From: DATAFF01 sp963744915
GTDB taxonomy: Bacteria; Pseudomonadota; Alphaproteobacteria; Rhizobiales; Aestuariivirgaceae
Assembly (NCBI GenBank): GCA_963744915.1
Contig: CAVUUY010000017.1
Span: 1 to 64,000, forward strand
Reading direction: 5' to 3'
Length of the DNA stretch: 64,000 bases
Of this stretch, positions 18,375-27,499 are shown in pieces. A program made the position numbers and the translations under genes. Position 1 is the stretch's first letter, and every line of letters begins with the position of its first letter. Under the pieces are notes generated by a model. That model did no database searches. It worked only from the letters and a program-made list of their open reading frames with translations, and was not told the DNA's origin.

Positions 18375-19546
18375 GCGACGATTTCGAGTCCATCGACGAA
18401 TACGACAAACACCTAGATCGCTTATGGGCCGAGGTTGAGGCCAAGGCCAATGTCGAGCGTGAGCGAGCCAAGAAGAATGGGAAGCATTTGTCAGGCGGTA
18501 ACGATCGCTTCAGGTGGGAAACCGCAGAAACCACGAAGGGACCGGTTCTGAATGGCTTGTGGCTGGTCAAGAACGTAATCCCTCGACATGGCATCGGGGC
18601 GATGTTCGGCCGTGCTGGCACCGGAAAGACGTTTTTTGGTACTGACATTGGCCTGCATGTCGCCGCCGGCATTCCATGGCGCGGGCACAAGATCGTCCAG
18701 CTCGAGGTGGCCTACTGCTCGATGGAAGCGGGTCACATGGGTGGAAACCGCATACACGCTTGGATGCTCCATCACGGGTACCCGTGGCCACCAGACTTCC
18801 GCATGTCACCGGCCATTATCAATCTAAGATCCACAAGAGCCGACGCCGAAGAACTCGCAGCCGACATCCAGAAGCGGTGCAAAAAGGTTGGCCTGGTCGT
18901 AATCGACACATTGTCGAAAGCCTTGTGTGGCGGGAACGAGAACGGATCCGAAGATATGGGCGCCCTGGTCAGTCACTGTGAATGGCTGGCTGCCGAGCTG
19001 GATTGCTTCGTTCTCCTGATCCACCACTGCGGCAAGGACGAGGCCAAGGGGCTGCGCGGTCACACGTCGCTGCTTGGGGCCATCAATACCGAGATCGAGG
19101 TAAAGCGCCAGCGTGGCGAAGTCGGAACCGCAACTATCACCAAGCAGCGGGACGGAGCCGACGGCACCGCATTCGTGTTCGCCCTCAAGCGGGTGCTGCT
19201 GGGCCACGACGAGGACAGCGAGGAGGTTGCCTCCTGTGTGGCGATCTCCGCCGACCCGGCCGACATGCCCAAGGAGATACAGAACAAGAAGTTACCGGAT
19301 GGCATGCAGGTGGCTCTCGATGCTCTGACTGCGGCGCTCGCTGACGCGGGGGAGGTGCCGTCGGCGTGCGACCACATCCCGGCAGGTGTCCCTGTTGTCA
19401 CTGAATCGCTGTGGCGCCGATACCATTATGAAAAGCGGGGAACTGACAACCAAGACGCGAAACAAAAGGCCCACACCCGAGCTCTGGAAGGACTTCAGAT
19501 TAGGAAGAAAATAGGTGTTTGGAACAATTTCGTCTGGAAAATCTGA
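18371..19546 (+). CDS. RecA-fold AAA ATPase (RepA/AAA_25-like)
   Basis: This 391-residue protein carries Walker A (FGRAGTGKTFFGTD, about residue 80), Walker B (VGLVVIDTLSKAL) and LLIHHCGKDEAKGLRGHTSLLGA. These are the motifs of RepA-like replicative ATPases of plasmids and integrative elements. The C-terminus (ALTAALADAGEVP to the end) resembles the winged-helix part of this group. The TTG start overlaps the preceding stop (TTGA) and has GGAGG eight bases upstream. It probably works in replication or maintenance of the excised element. It lies next to the left att, hence next to the integrase once circular. Confidence 0.8.
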   Translation: MSDDFESIDEYDKHLDRLWAEVEAKANVERERAKKNGKHLSGGNDRFRWETAETTKGPVLNGLWLVKNVIPRHGIGAMFGRAGTGKTFFGTDIGLHVAAGIPWRGHKIVQLEVAYCSMEAGHMGGNRIHAWMLHHGYPWPPDFRMSPAIINLRSTRADAEELAADIQKRCKKVGLVVIDTLSKALCGGNENGSEDMGALVSHCEWLAAELDCFVLLIHHCGKDEAKGLRGHTSLLGAINTEIEVKRQRGEVGTATITKQRDGADGTAFVFALKRVLLGHDEDSEEVASCVAISADPADMPKEIQNKKLPDGMQVALDALTAALADAGEVPSACDHIPAGVPVVTESLWRRYHYEKRGTDNQDAKQKAHTRALEGLQIRKKIGVWNNFVWKI

Positions 19547-19889
19547 CCAACCGGACATCCCGGACATCTTCCTCGGTCTTTGTCCGGTTTCCGGGCCGGA
19601 CGGACAGGACATCTCCCTAGACACGTGTCCAGTTTGTCCGGGCGCGGTTGTAAGTCAGGGGCGGGCATGCTGTGGGAGCCTAAAGTCACCCATGCCAGCC
19701 TCGGCGCGCACGCTGATGCGGCCGCATTTGGGGCCGATCCTCAATGCCATAGGGGTGGCGTAGGTTTCGTTCAGATCATGACGGGATCTGACACCGTCAC
19801 AACGGCCCTAGATATCAGAAGAATTATGGCACCTTTCATCGCCATCATTGGCGATGTCCTCGCGACCTCGGCGGTTGACCCAACTGGGT

Positions 19890-20287
19890 TCAAGCGAGCG
19901 TCATTCGCGCCGTTGGGGTAGCAGAACTCGTTGGCCGCTTCAGCTCCTTCCATGCCGGCTCCTCCATCGCCACTGCAGCGAACTTCTCGGCCCATCGGCT
20001 CTGTCTCTGGCATGTGGCCTGAGGATCGCCGTTGGGCGTGATATAGAGTTGCCGCCCGGGCGACATGAGCCACAGCCAAATCTCCAACAGCTACCCTCCC
20101 TCACCAGATCGCCGATCGTCACCTGCTTGAACTGGTCTTTAGGCAATGTTTCGGCCTGTATGCCACATCGGTAGCGCTGTAGTTCCTTAATGATCCGCTC
20201 GAGCCCCTCGACAGCGTCGCGAACCAATGCTGCCAGCCCAAGGCTCGGATCGTTGATGAGAAATTTGCCCCGCGGTGGTTTCGACAT
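19890..20287 (-). pseudogene. Unrecognised gene, frameshifted
   Basis: A protein-like sequence starts MSKPPRGKFLINDPSLGLAALVRDAVEGLERIIKEL and reaches QVTIGDLVREG. It then continues in other frames with VAVGDLAVAHVARAATLY and finally ITPNGDPQATCQRQSRWAEKFAAVAMEEPAWKEL to a stop near 19890. The flow of plausible protein across three frames suggests a gene with two lesions. No family is recognised. The rest of the stretch 19547-20400 holds nothing else I can support. Confidence 0.35.
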
Positions 20288-20404
20288 TGGCGAGCCGGCA
20301 TGGGCGGATAGGGGCTGCGGTCCGGTCGAGATGACACCCAGCCGAACATTATCGCTGCAGGACCCTCTAACCCCCCGTATCTCCGCGCCGGCACGGATCT
20401 CCGC

Positions 20405-20695
20405 GAGGACGATGGGGGTGCGGAGACACCCCCTCCGGTGAGGAATCGGGACTTCGCCGATAGGACGATGGGGGGTTGGGCCCCGGCCCTGAGGAACGGG
20501 ACTTCGGCGAAAGGACGATAGAGGGATGGGGTCAATGGTCTCGGCATCAATGGTTTCGACATAGGCCGAAGAAATTTTGTCTCGCGACCTCCCCACGCCC
20601 CCGCCGGCCAGGAACGGGACCCCGGCGACGTCGACATCCGCTGAAGAAATTTTGTCTCGACCTGCCCACCCCTTCCCCACCCCCGGCGCGCCGAG
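20405..20695 (+). repeat. Dispersed island repeat, cluster 1
   Basis: Several tandem partial copies of a unit containing GAGGAACGGGACTTCGGC, AGGACGATGGGGG, CTCGGCATCAATGG, GAAGAAATTTTGTCTCG and CCCCAC runs. The GGGGGTGGGG-type and CCCCACCCCC-type ends can pair into a hairpin. The same unit recurs at 21505, 36075, 38235, 39290 and 42060. No gene is supported between 20700 and 21040 apart from short gene-like scraps around 20700-20950. Confidence 0.75.
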
Positions 20696-21040
20696 GTTAG
20701 CATGCGGGCCCTCGAAGGACGGATTGATGGGAGGAAGGACATGGCCAACTGGAAGTTTCCCCTGGTCCACGGCCCGACAGCCGGCAGCAAGGCGACGGGC
20801 AAGGTCGGACTGGGGCGATCCGGTACTGGTCGGCTGGGAATGGCCCTATGTCGCCGTCAACGGCGCCCATAGCGGGCCCGCGGTGCTGGTGACCGGAAGC
20901 CGACCCCGATCAGCCGGCGAGACGACGATGGATATCCCGGTGCGCATGCGCTAGACTCGCATGCGACACCCTCGCTGGGAATCCCTCGCCGAACTCCATC
21001 GTCAGATTTTGTCCGCTAGGTTGCCAGCTTCTCACTTACA

Positions 21041-21504
21041 TCAAATGCTCAGATGCTGATCGATGCGCATGCCGGCGTCAGAATCGGCAAAGGAACCCCC
21101 ACCAACAATTTGGCCGCGCGACATCAAACCGAAAGAGTTCGCAAATCCGGTGACGAAATCCATATTTTGTTCCACTAACAGCATGGACAAGTTGCGTGCC
21201 TTGTGTTCAGCCGCAAGGACCTCGCGAACGCGATCGATCGCTTTGGGCTGGAGCCCCTCGCTTACTTCATCGAGAAGGACAAGCCGGGGTTGAGGAAGAA
21301 GTGCCCGGGCGACCTTCACCATTGCTTGTTCGCCGCCGCTAAGTGTTCCCGCCCGCTGTCGTAGACGCCGTGCGATGAAGGGGAACATGCAACGACCCTG
21401 TCACGGCCAACGAGATATTGCCTGTCACTCAGTGCAAGGCTCCCCAATCTGAGATTTTCTTCTACCGAAAGCTCAGAAAAAAATGCCCTCTCCTGAGGGG
21501 GCAT
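21041..21504 (-). pseudogene. LivF-type ABC ATPase remnant
   Basis: Only the second half of a branched-chain-amino-acid-type ATPase is left. PPQERAFFSELSVEENLRLG (Q-loop side), then, after a frameshift near 21380, RAGTLSGGEQAMVKVARALLPQPRLVLLDEVSEGL (signature and Walker B) and LLVEQNMDFV (H-loop position). The Walker A half is missing, and the remnant abuts repeat cluster 2 at 21505. It cannot bind ATP normally. A complete LivF-type gene exists at 29273-30031, so this is a redundant relic of another importer. Confidence 0.75.
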
Positions 21505-21750
21505 AAGAAACGCCCCGCGGCGAGGAAACGGGACTTCGATAAAAGGACGATGGGGGTCGATTTAACGATCTTGATCTCAAGCATCTCGACATCAGCCGAG
21601 AAATTATCGCTTCTGACTCCCAACCCCCGCGCCCGTGAGGAACGGGACTTCGGCGAAAGGACGATGGGGGTGGCTTGAGGATCTCGACATTTCAGCTGAA
21701 GAAATTTTGCCTCTCGACCTCCCCACCCCCGCCTCTCGACCTCCCCCCCG
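21505..21750 (+). repeat. Dispersed island repeat, cluster 2
   Basis: Two complete units in tandem: GAGGAAACGGGACTTCGAT to CCCAACCCCC, then GAGGAACGGGACTTCGGC to CTCCCCACCCCC, with an extra CCTCTCGACCTCCC tail. The cluster sits exactly between a truncated LivF remnant and a RidA-like gene whose 5' end is missing, so it marks a rearrangement point. Confidence 0.75.
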
Positions 21751-22128
21751 ACTGGAACATTCGGCAGGAATGCCAGCCATGCGGTTGACATCGATGGGGT
21801 CCGCCTCGTTGAGCGTCGAGCCAGCGACATGCTTGGCCTCGCGGCGCGCTGTCTTGGTCCGCCGGTCGCGCCAGCAGCGACCACCCGACGCATCATGGAG
21901 GCGCTCGCGGTGGCCCTTGCCCGCCATGGGCTCAGCTTCCTCGACGTGGTGAAGCAGCAGACCTACTATGTGGGCGGAGCGAGCGAGCAGGATCTCTACG
22001 AGAACATGCGCATCCGCAATGGTTATTACAGTCGCCCCGGACCTGCTTCCACGGGACTTGCAGTTTATGGCTTCGTCGATCCCGACTGTCGGATCACGAT
22101 CGAGCTTCTGGCGGCTGACAGATCATGA
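21751..22128 (+). pseudogene. RidA/YjgF-family protein, 5' end replaced by repeat DNA
   Basis: The readable frame starts at repeat cluster 2: TGTFGRNASHAVDIDGVRLV. It ends with a well conserved RidA C-terminus, RRIMEALAVALARHGLSFLDVVK, QTYYVGG and IELLAADRS. RidA proteins hydrolyse reactive enamine/imine intermediates. No start codon opens the longer frame; ATG at 21829 or 21895 would give shortened proteins. The section between residues 20 and 45 is poorly conserved, possibly from compensating frameshifts. Its stop overlaps the start of the ligase gene (ATGATG), so it belonged to the same operon. Probably non-functional, though a short product cannot be excluded. Confidence 0.55.
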
Positions 22129-23674
22129 TGCGAGATGCTCAGCCGCTTCTGTCTCTTATCGGTCGAGGTGAGGCATCGATCATCGACGTCTGGCTGGCTC
22201 GAGTGGCCCAAACTCCTGATTCGACGTTCCTCAAATTCTCGGGCCGGCAATGGACTTATGGAGAAGCTTGGGACGAGATCCTCCGCTACTCGGCTGGTCT
22301 GACGAGGCTCGGCCTTCGACCCGGCGAACGCGTCGCGAGCTATCTCAGCAACAGTGCAGAGACGCTGTGGACCTGGTTCGGGACGCTCGCTGCAGGAGGC
22401 ATATACTGTCCGCTTAACCGCGCCCACAAGGGCACGATCCTGCGGGAGATGAACGACCGGAGCAGGGCCTCGATCTTCATTACCGAGCGCTCCGCCGCAA
22501 TTGATATGCCGGCGATGCCGAGCAGCGTGCGCGCGACAATGGTCGACGATGCGTTGTTTTTCAATGTCGACACCGCGATATTCGAGCCCGCGCGCCCCGA
22601 CCCCTACGACGATGCCCTGGTGATCTACACCTCCGGAACGACCGGTGGCTCCAAGCCCGTCCGACTTTCCCACCAGCTCTTTGCCCACCAGGCGGGCCGG
22701 GTCGTAGAAGCGTGGGGTTTGACGTCTGAGGACGTCTTCCACGCCTGGTTGCCGCATTTTCACATTGCGGGCACGTTGCATCAGACCATGGGAACGATCG
22801 TCGCCGGGGGGACGCTGGCGCTTTTTTCTCGCTTCTCGGCCTCGCGCTTTCTCGATGAGGCGCGCGAGGTCGGTGCAACAGTCGTCGTGGGGCTTCCGAA
22901 CGTCGTCAACATCCTATGGAAGTCGCCGCCGGGACCCGACGATGGAAACCCGATCCGGCTCATGCTCTCGGTCGCCGTCAACGCCGATCTCCACCGCGGC
23001 TTTGAGGAACGCTTTGGCCTGCGCATGATCGAGCAGTATGGCATGACAGAAGCCGAGCTCATCACCAATCCGCACTGGCAGGAGCGCTATCCGACGGGTT
23101 CCTGCGGCAGGCCGAGTCCTGACTGGGAGCTCATCATTGCCGATGCCGACGACTGGCCGCTTGCCTCAGGTCACATTGGCCAGATTTCGTGCGACCCCGC
23201 CGGCCGGGCATCCTATTCTCGGGCTATGACGGTGATGAGGAAGCCACCACAGCGGCATTCAGGAACCTGTGGTTCCACACTGGTGACTTCGGGCGACTCG
23301 ATGCGGATGGCTATCTGACGTTCGTCGATCGCGGGAAACACGTGATCCGGCGCCGCTCGGAGAACATCTCGTCGATCGAGCTCGAACGGATCGTCGAGCG
23401 CTTTGCACCCGTATATGAGGCAGCGGCTGTCGGCGTGCCCTCACCGCTGGGTGAGGAGGATGTTTCGTTGATCGTTACGCTGAAGGCAGGCGCAAGCGCT
23501 GGGCCGGCCGACATTCATGCCTACTGCGTCGAGGCCATGGCGCACTTCATGGTGCCGCGCTACATCCGCATTATCGATCAGTTCCCGCGCACCGAGGTCG
23601 GAAAAATCGCTAAGGAGCGGCTTAAGGATTTGGCGCCTGGTGCTTGGGACGCCCAACGCAATGGAGGCGTGTGA
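22125..23674 (+). pseudogene. AMP-dependent acyl-CoA ligase, single frameshift
   Basis: The first 355 codons give a clear adenylating enzyme. ALVIYTSGTTGGSKPVRLSH is the P-loop motif, HFHIAGTLHQTMG and LRMIEQYGMTEAELITN are core motifs A4/A5. Near 23190 one base is missing. The continuation VRPRRPGILFSGYDGDEEAT, NLWFHTGDFGRLDADGYL and the C-terminal catalytic Lys region TEVGKIAKERLKDL lie one frame over. It resembles carnitine/crotonobetaine-type CoA ligases and is a paralogue of the intact ligase at 30042-31628. A sequencing error is possible, but many other frameshifts in the window favour decay. Confidence 0.8.
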
Positions 23675-24129
23675 TGGTTTCGGCGAACGACATCGGCCTG
23701 TCTGGGCCGCCATACCGGTTTCCGATCGAGGAAGGGAAGGTCAAGGAGTTCGCTCGATCGATCGGAGCAACCGATTCTGTCTACCTCGATGGCGAGACGC
23801 CACTGGCGCTTCCGACCTTTCTGGGGATAGCGGGGCGCTTCTGGGGCTACACATTGGATGATCCGAAAGACTCCGCGCTTGCGGCCGTCGATCTCGATCG
23901 CTCGCTGCTGCTGCATGCCGAAGAGGAGTACGAGTATCCAAACGGTCTGCCGCGAGCAGGGACTGTGCTTACCGCGCAGACACGCATCAAAGACGTGACT
24001 GAGAAGACAGGAAAGCGTGGCGGCAAGCTCACCTTTGTCGTAACCGAGACCGAGTTTAAGGATCAGGCAGGCGTGATCGTCGCGGTTAGCCGGCAGACCA
24101 TCGTCAAGACCGAAACGGCGCCTGTCTGA
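23674..24129 (+). CDS. MaoC-type hydratase, N-terminal-type subunit
   Basis: This 151-residue protein resembles the FAS1-like/MaoC N-terminal dehydratase subunit: GPPYRFPIEEGKVKEFARSIG, then LALPTFLGIAGRFWG and LLHAEEEYEY, ending VVTETEFKDQAGVIVAVSRQTIVK. These hot-dog subunits usually pair with a second MaoC chain carrying the catalytic Asp/His. The next gene supplies it 11 bases downstream. Together they should hydrate an enoyl-CoA. The ATG at 23674 overlaps the ligase stop and follows GGAGG. The substrate is probably the CoA thioester made by the neighbouring ligases. Confidence 0.8.
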   Translation: MVSANDIGLSGPPYRFPIEEGKVKEFARSIGATDSVYLDGETPLALPTFLGIAGRFWGYTLDDPKDSALAAVDLDRSLLLHAEEEYEYPNGLPRAGTVLTAQTRIKDVTEKTGKRGGKLTFVVTETEFKDQAGVIVAVSRQTIVKTETAPV

Positions 24130-24140
24130 GGAGAGGGCGG

Positions 24141-24554
24141 ATGGAGCTCAAAAATATTGTTCCGGGCCTTGCTCTCTCGCCCCGCAAGCGGCGCCCGGTG
24201 ACTTGCACCGAGATCGTGAAGTACCAGGGCGCCTCCGGTGATTTCGACGCGGCCCACCACGACGATGCCCACGCCCGGAGCTTCGGCTATCCAGGGGTTT
24301 TCTCGCTTGGCATGCTGCATGCGGGCGAGCTTTCCGTCTATGCGACGGATCACTTTGGTCCAGAGGCATTGCGGGGCTTCAAGGTGCGCTTCAAGGGAGT
24401 AGTCAATCTCGCTGACGAATTGACGTACTCTGGTACCGTCAGCAATGTGCGCGACACGACAGCTGGGCTCGTGGTCAAAATTGAACTCACGGCGAACAAC
24501 GGCAGAAATGAATCCGTCTTGCTCGCTTCAGCGACATTCCTCCTTCGTCATTGA
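24141..24554 (+). CDS. MaoC-family enoyl-CoA hydratase, catalytic subunit
   Basis: A 137-residue hot-dog protein. The hydratase-2 motif is visible as YQGASGDFDAAHHDDAHARSFGYPGVFSLGMLHAG, with the Asp and His positions expected for catalysis (D and HHDD region) and the conserved GYPGVF...GML turn. It follows the N-terminal-type subunit by 11 bases and GAGGAGAGGGCGG serves as RBS. The pair forms a heteromeric (R)-specific-type hydratase in many actinobacteria and proteobacteria. Here it probably hydrates the unsaturated CoA ester in the island's catabolic pathway. Confidence 0.85.
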   Translation: MELKNIVPGLALSPRKRRPVTCTEIVKYQGASGDFDAAHHDDAHARSFGYPGVFSLGMLHAGELSVYATDHFGPEALRGFKVRFKGVVNLADELTYSGTVSNVRDTTAGLVVKIELTANNGRNESVLLASATFLLRH

Positions 24555-24595
24555 CCTTTGCATCGAGAATCAGGCCACAAGGGAGGAATTGTCAG

Positions 24596-25068
24596 ATGGC
24601 CTCGCAGCCTGTTCTCTCTTTCCTCGAAGGCTCTGGCCGCGATGGGGCGGCGTTCAATTGGCAATGTGCTCGCTTTCGATGACCACCAGCTCGAACACAT
24701 CCATGATTTCATTCAATGGCTGTTTCCGCTTCCCGAGCCGAGCCGAGCGCAACCACAGTCACCCACCCTCACTTCGGCCGAAATTGCCGCAATTCGGCAG
24801 AGTTCTGCTGCGCAGGAGAACCTGAAACGAGCGGCGCAGATGATGACCGACTCTTACCAACGCCATGATCATTGGCTTCGAAGGGCTGATCACAACCATC
24901 TGCGCATTATCCGCATCCCGGTCACTTGCCCTGTTGCAGGGAAGAGAAATAGAACAGTTCCTGGCGACGATCGAGGCGAGCGTGAATGCAGCTGGTCATC
25001 CAGTCAATCAGCAGAGCAGGGACTATTGGCGAACTGCCGTGCTAAGCGCAAGCCTCCCTGAACATTAG
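24596..25068 (+). pseudogene. OGFr-domain protein, second copy, frameshifted twice
   Basis: The start is good: GGGAGGAATTGTCAG then ATG at 24596, giving MASQPVLSFLEGSGRDG. A shift near 24650 is needed to read RRSIGNVLAFDDHQLEHIHDFIQWLFPLPEPSRAQP, LTSAEIAAIRQSSAAQENLKRA and HDHWLRRADHNHLRI. Another near 24920 leads to SLALLQGREIEQFLATIEASVNAAGHPVNQQSRDYWRTAV and a stop at 25068. The domain is that of opioid growth factor receptor-like proteins. Bacterial members have no known function. The copy at 7.8-8.3 kb is broken in similar places. Confidence 0.7.
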
Positions 25069-25238
25069 CTTTCGATCAAGTCATTGACACGGAAAAGCGC
25101 CGGTCCATAGTTGCATATGCTGAATGTGATCTGTGCCTGCGACTGCCAATTTCACAAAAATGATGTCTGGCCCCCCGGAACGGTTCTGCAACGTGTCTGA
25201 TGCTTGGGGAACCAGGAACACGAAAGGGAGAGATAAGA

Positions 25239-26495
25239 ATGAGATCCATTGCTGATTTTGCGCCTCGAGGGCGGCTCCTGCCGATTGCACTTCTCGCGGC
25301 GGTGGCCTTCGCCACGGTTTCCCTCGGCAATACCAAGGCGGACACGGCAAAGCCTGTTTCACTGAAGATCGGCTCGGCAGTGTCGCTTTCCGGCGAGCTC
25401 GCCTCGATCGGCAAGACCAATGACGCTGCCGCTCGGATGGCAGCCAAATACATCATGGAGTCCGCCAAGGCAGCAGGGATGGAGGCTGATGTCAGCGTCG
25501 CCACTGAGGACACTCAGTCTCGTGCCGCACCGGCGGCCGAAGCCGTGACGAAGCTCGTCAAAGCGGACAAGGCCGATGTCATCATCGGCCCCGCAACCAC
25601 CGGTGAGACGATTCCGGCGTTCCAGACCGGGTGTCTGCCGAATGGCATCCCGATGTTGACCATGGCCTCGAGCCCGACAATTTCGACGGTCGATGGTGCG
25701 GGCAAACTGCTGTTCCGGACAACGCCGTCCGACCGACTGCAGGCGAAATATCTGGTGCGGCTCGCGCAGGAAGCGTTCAAGCCGACTTCGACGATCAATA
25801 TCGGCGTCTTGAACAATGCACCGGGCAATGCCTTCGCCGAGATCGTCTCCAAGGCCTGGGAAGCGGGCGGCGGCAAGGTCGGAAAGGTCGTCAAATGGAA
25901 CGCCGACCAACCGACCTATGAGACCGAGGCTCAGAAGCTCGCCGAGGGCGATCCCGCTGGCTGGATGATCTATGACTTTCCAGGCAGCTGGCAGAAATTT
26001 CTTCCCGCACTGGTCCGCACCGGAAAGTGGGATCCAGCAAAGACCTTCGGCGGCGATCCGCTGGCTGACATTCCAAGCGAGATCGGCACCAAGATGGCTG
26101 GCCTCAAGGTGCTGAACATCGGTTCGAAGCCAGGAAAGAACAGCGACGATTTCAACAAGCTGTGGGAAAAGGAAACCGGCCTCGAGCTTGTCTATGGCGA
26201 AGCTCAGACCTTTGACGCAGCACTCCTTGCCTTTCTCGCCAAAGCGAAGGGCGTGGCCAACAATACGGGCATTGCAGAAAATCTTCGAGCCGTATCAGGA
26301 CCGGAAGGAACCAAGTTCGATTGGCAGAAGCTGCCTGATGCGTTGAAAGCGCTTCAAAGCGGCCAGCCGGTTCATCTCGTCGGTGCGACTGGCGAGTTCA
26401 ATTTCGATGATCACGGCGATGTCAGCGGCGCGTTTTACAACATCTTCGAATGGACCAAGGACGGAAAGAAGATCATCGGATCCGTGGGAGAATGA
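25239..26495 (+). CDS. LivK-type ABC substrate-binding protein
   Basis: The protein starts MRSIADFAPRGRLLPIALLAAVAFA, a signal-peptide-like segment, and continues with the type-I periplasmic binding fold (KIGSAVSLSGELASIGKTNDAAARMAAKYI). Later come ADVIIGPATTGETIPAF and TINIGVLNNAPGNAFAEI. The ATG at 25239 follows GGGAGAGATAAGA; a frame-open ATG at 25200 is less likely. It heads a five-gene import operon. Family members bind amino acids, amides or quaternary amines. The neighbouring catabolic genes suggest a carnitine/betaine-like ligand, but this is inference. Confidence 0.85.
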   Translation: MRSIADFAPRGRLLPIALLAAVAFATVSLGNTKADTAKPVSLKIGSAVSLSGELASIGKTNDAAARMAAKYIMESAKAAGMEADVSVATEDTQSRAAPAAEAVTKLVKADKADVIIGPATTGETIPAFQTGCLPNGIPMLTMASSPTISTVDGAGKLLFRTTPSDRLQAKYLVRLAQEAFKPTSTINIGVLNNAPGNAFAEIVSKAWEAGGGKVGKVVKWNADQPTYETEAQKLAEGDPAGWMIYDFPGSWQKFLPALVRTGKWDPAKTFGGDPLADIPSEIGTKMAGLKVLNIGSKPGKNSDDFNKLWEKETGLELVYGEAQTFDAALLAFLAKAKGVANNTGIAENLRAVSGPEGTKFDWQKLPDALKALQSGQPVHLVGATGEFNFDDHGDVSGAFYNIFEWTKDGKKIIGSVGE

Positions 26496-26598
26496 CCGAT
26501 TGGCCTCCGAAGCCGGCTCCGCCCGATAGGGCTGCCGGCTTCGTTGGTCTTCGTCGCGGCTGGCGCGCCGCCTACATTGTCAGCTCGATGAAAAGCGC

Positions 26599-27492
26599 AT
26601 GCTCGATCAGCTTGCCCAGGTCGTGTTCAACGGGATCGTCGTAGGATCGATCATCGCCATTGGGGGGATCGGCCTGACGCTGACCTTCGGCACGCTCAAG
26701 ATCATGAATTTCGCCCATGGCGATTATCTCACGCTTGGCGCCTATATCACGCTCACCACGAACCTGGCCCTTCATCAAAATCTGTTTGTAGCGGCGATCA
26801 TCGGTGGCATTGGCACCGCCCTGTTCGGGGTCACCATGGAGTTTCTTCTATGGCGACCATTTCGCTCCAGGCACGCCGGCATCATCACCATGTTCATTGT
26901 TTCCATCGGCCTTTCCCTGATGCTGAGAAACGCCATCGCCATGATTTGGGGTCCTGAGTTCAGGGCTTTCGACATCGATGTGTTCTCGGTCTATCAGGTC
27001 GGGCCGCTCAGGCTCTCGCTCTCCCAGGTCGTCGTGGTGATCGTGGCCGTGTCCGGCGTTGTGGCAATCGCCGTCATGCTGGCGCGCACGTCGTTCGGGA
27101 AGGCTCTCCGAGCACTAGCGGACGATCGAGAACTCGCCGCCGTGGCAGGAATCGATGTCGATCGCATCGTGATCTACACCTGGCTTCTGGGTTCGTTCCT
27201 AGCCGGCCTCGCCGGTGTGTTGCAAGCGCTGATCCAAAGCTATTTCGATCCCAATTTTGGCGCCCATATTCTGCTGTTGATATTCGCCGGCATGATCCTT
27301 GGCGGCATCGGGAGCGCCTATGGCTGCCTGATCGGCAGTCTCATTCTCGGCCTCGCAATGGAGGTTTCGACGTGGCAGGGTTTTGCAGGCGGTCTCGAGA
27401 CGACTTACAAGCCCATCGTCGCGTTTTGCATTCTCATCATGATGCTGCTGCTGCGGCCGCAGGGACTGCTCGGGCGAACGTCAGGCTCGTAG
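26599..27492 (+). CDS. LivH-type ABC permease
   Basis: A 297-residue inner-membrane protein with about eight helices. It begins MLDQLAQVVFNGIVVGSIIAIGGIGLTLTFG and has the LivH signature LKIMNFAHGDYLTLGAYI. Near residue 170 it has the cytoplasmic coupling loop ALRALADDRELAAVAGID. It forms the membrane channel with the LivM-type gene eight bases downstream. The hydrophobic core and length are normal. Its operon place after the binding protein supports import of the same ligand. Confidence 0.9.
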   Translation: MLDQLAQVVFNGIVVGSIIAIGGIGLTLTFGTLKIMNFAHGDYLTLGAYITLTTNLALHQNLFVAAIIGGIGTALFGVTMEFLLWRPFRSRHAGIITMFIVSIGLSLMLRNAIAMIWGPEFRAFDIDVFSVYQVGPLRLSLSQVVVVIVAVSGVVAIAVMLARTSFGKALRALADDRELAAVAGIDVDRIVIYTWLLGSFLAGLAGVLQALIQSYFDPNFGAHILLLIFAGMILGGIGSAYGCLIGSLILGLAMEVSTWQGFAGGLETTYKPIVAFCILIMMLLLRPQGLLGRTSGS

Positions 27493-27499
27493 GTTGGCG

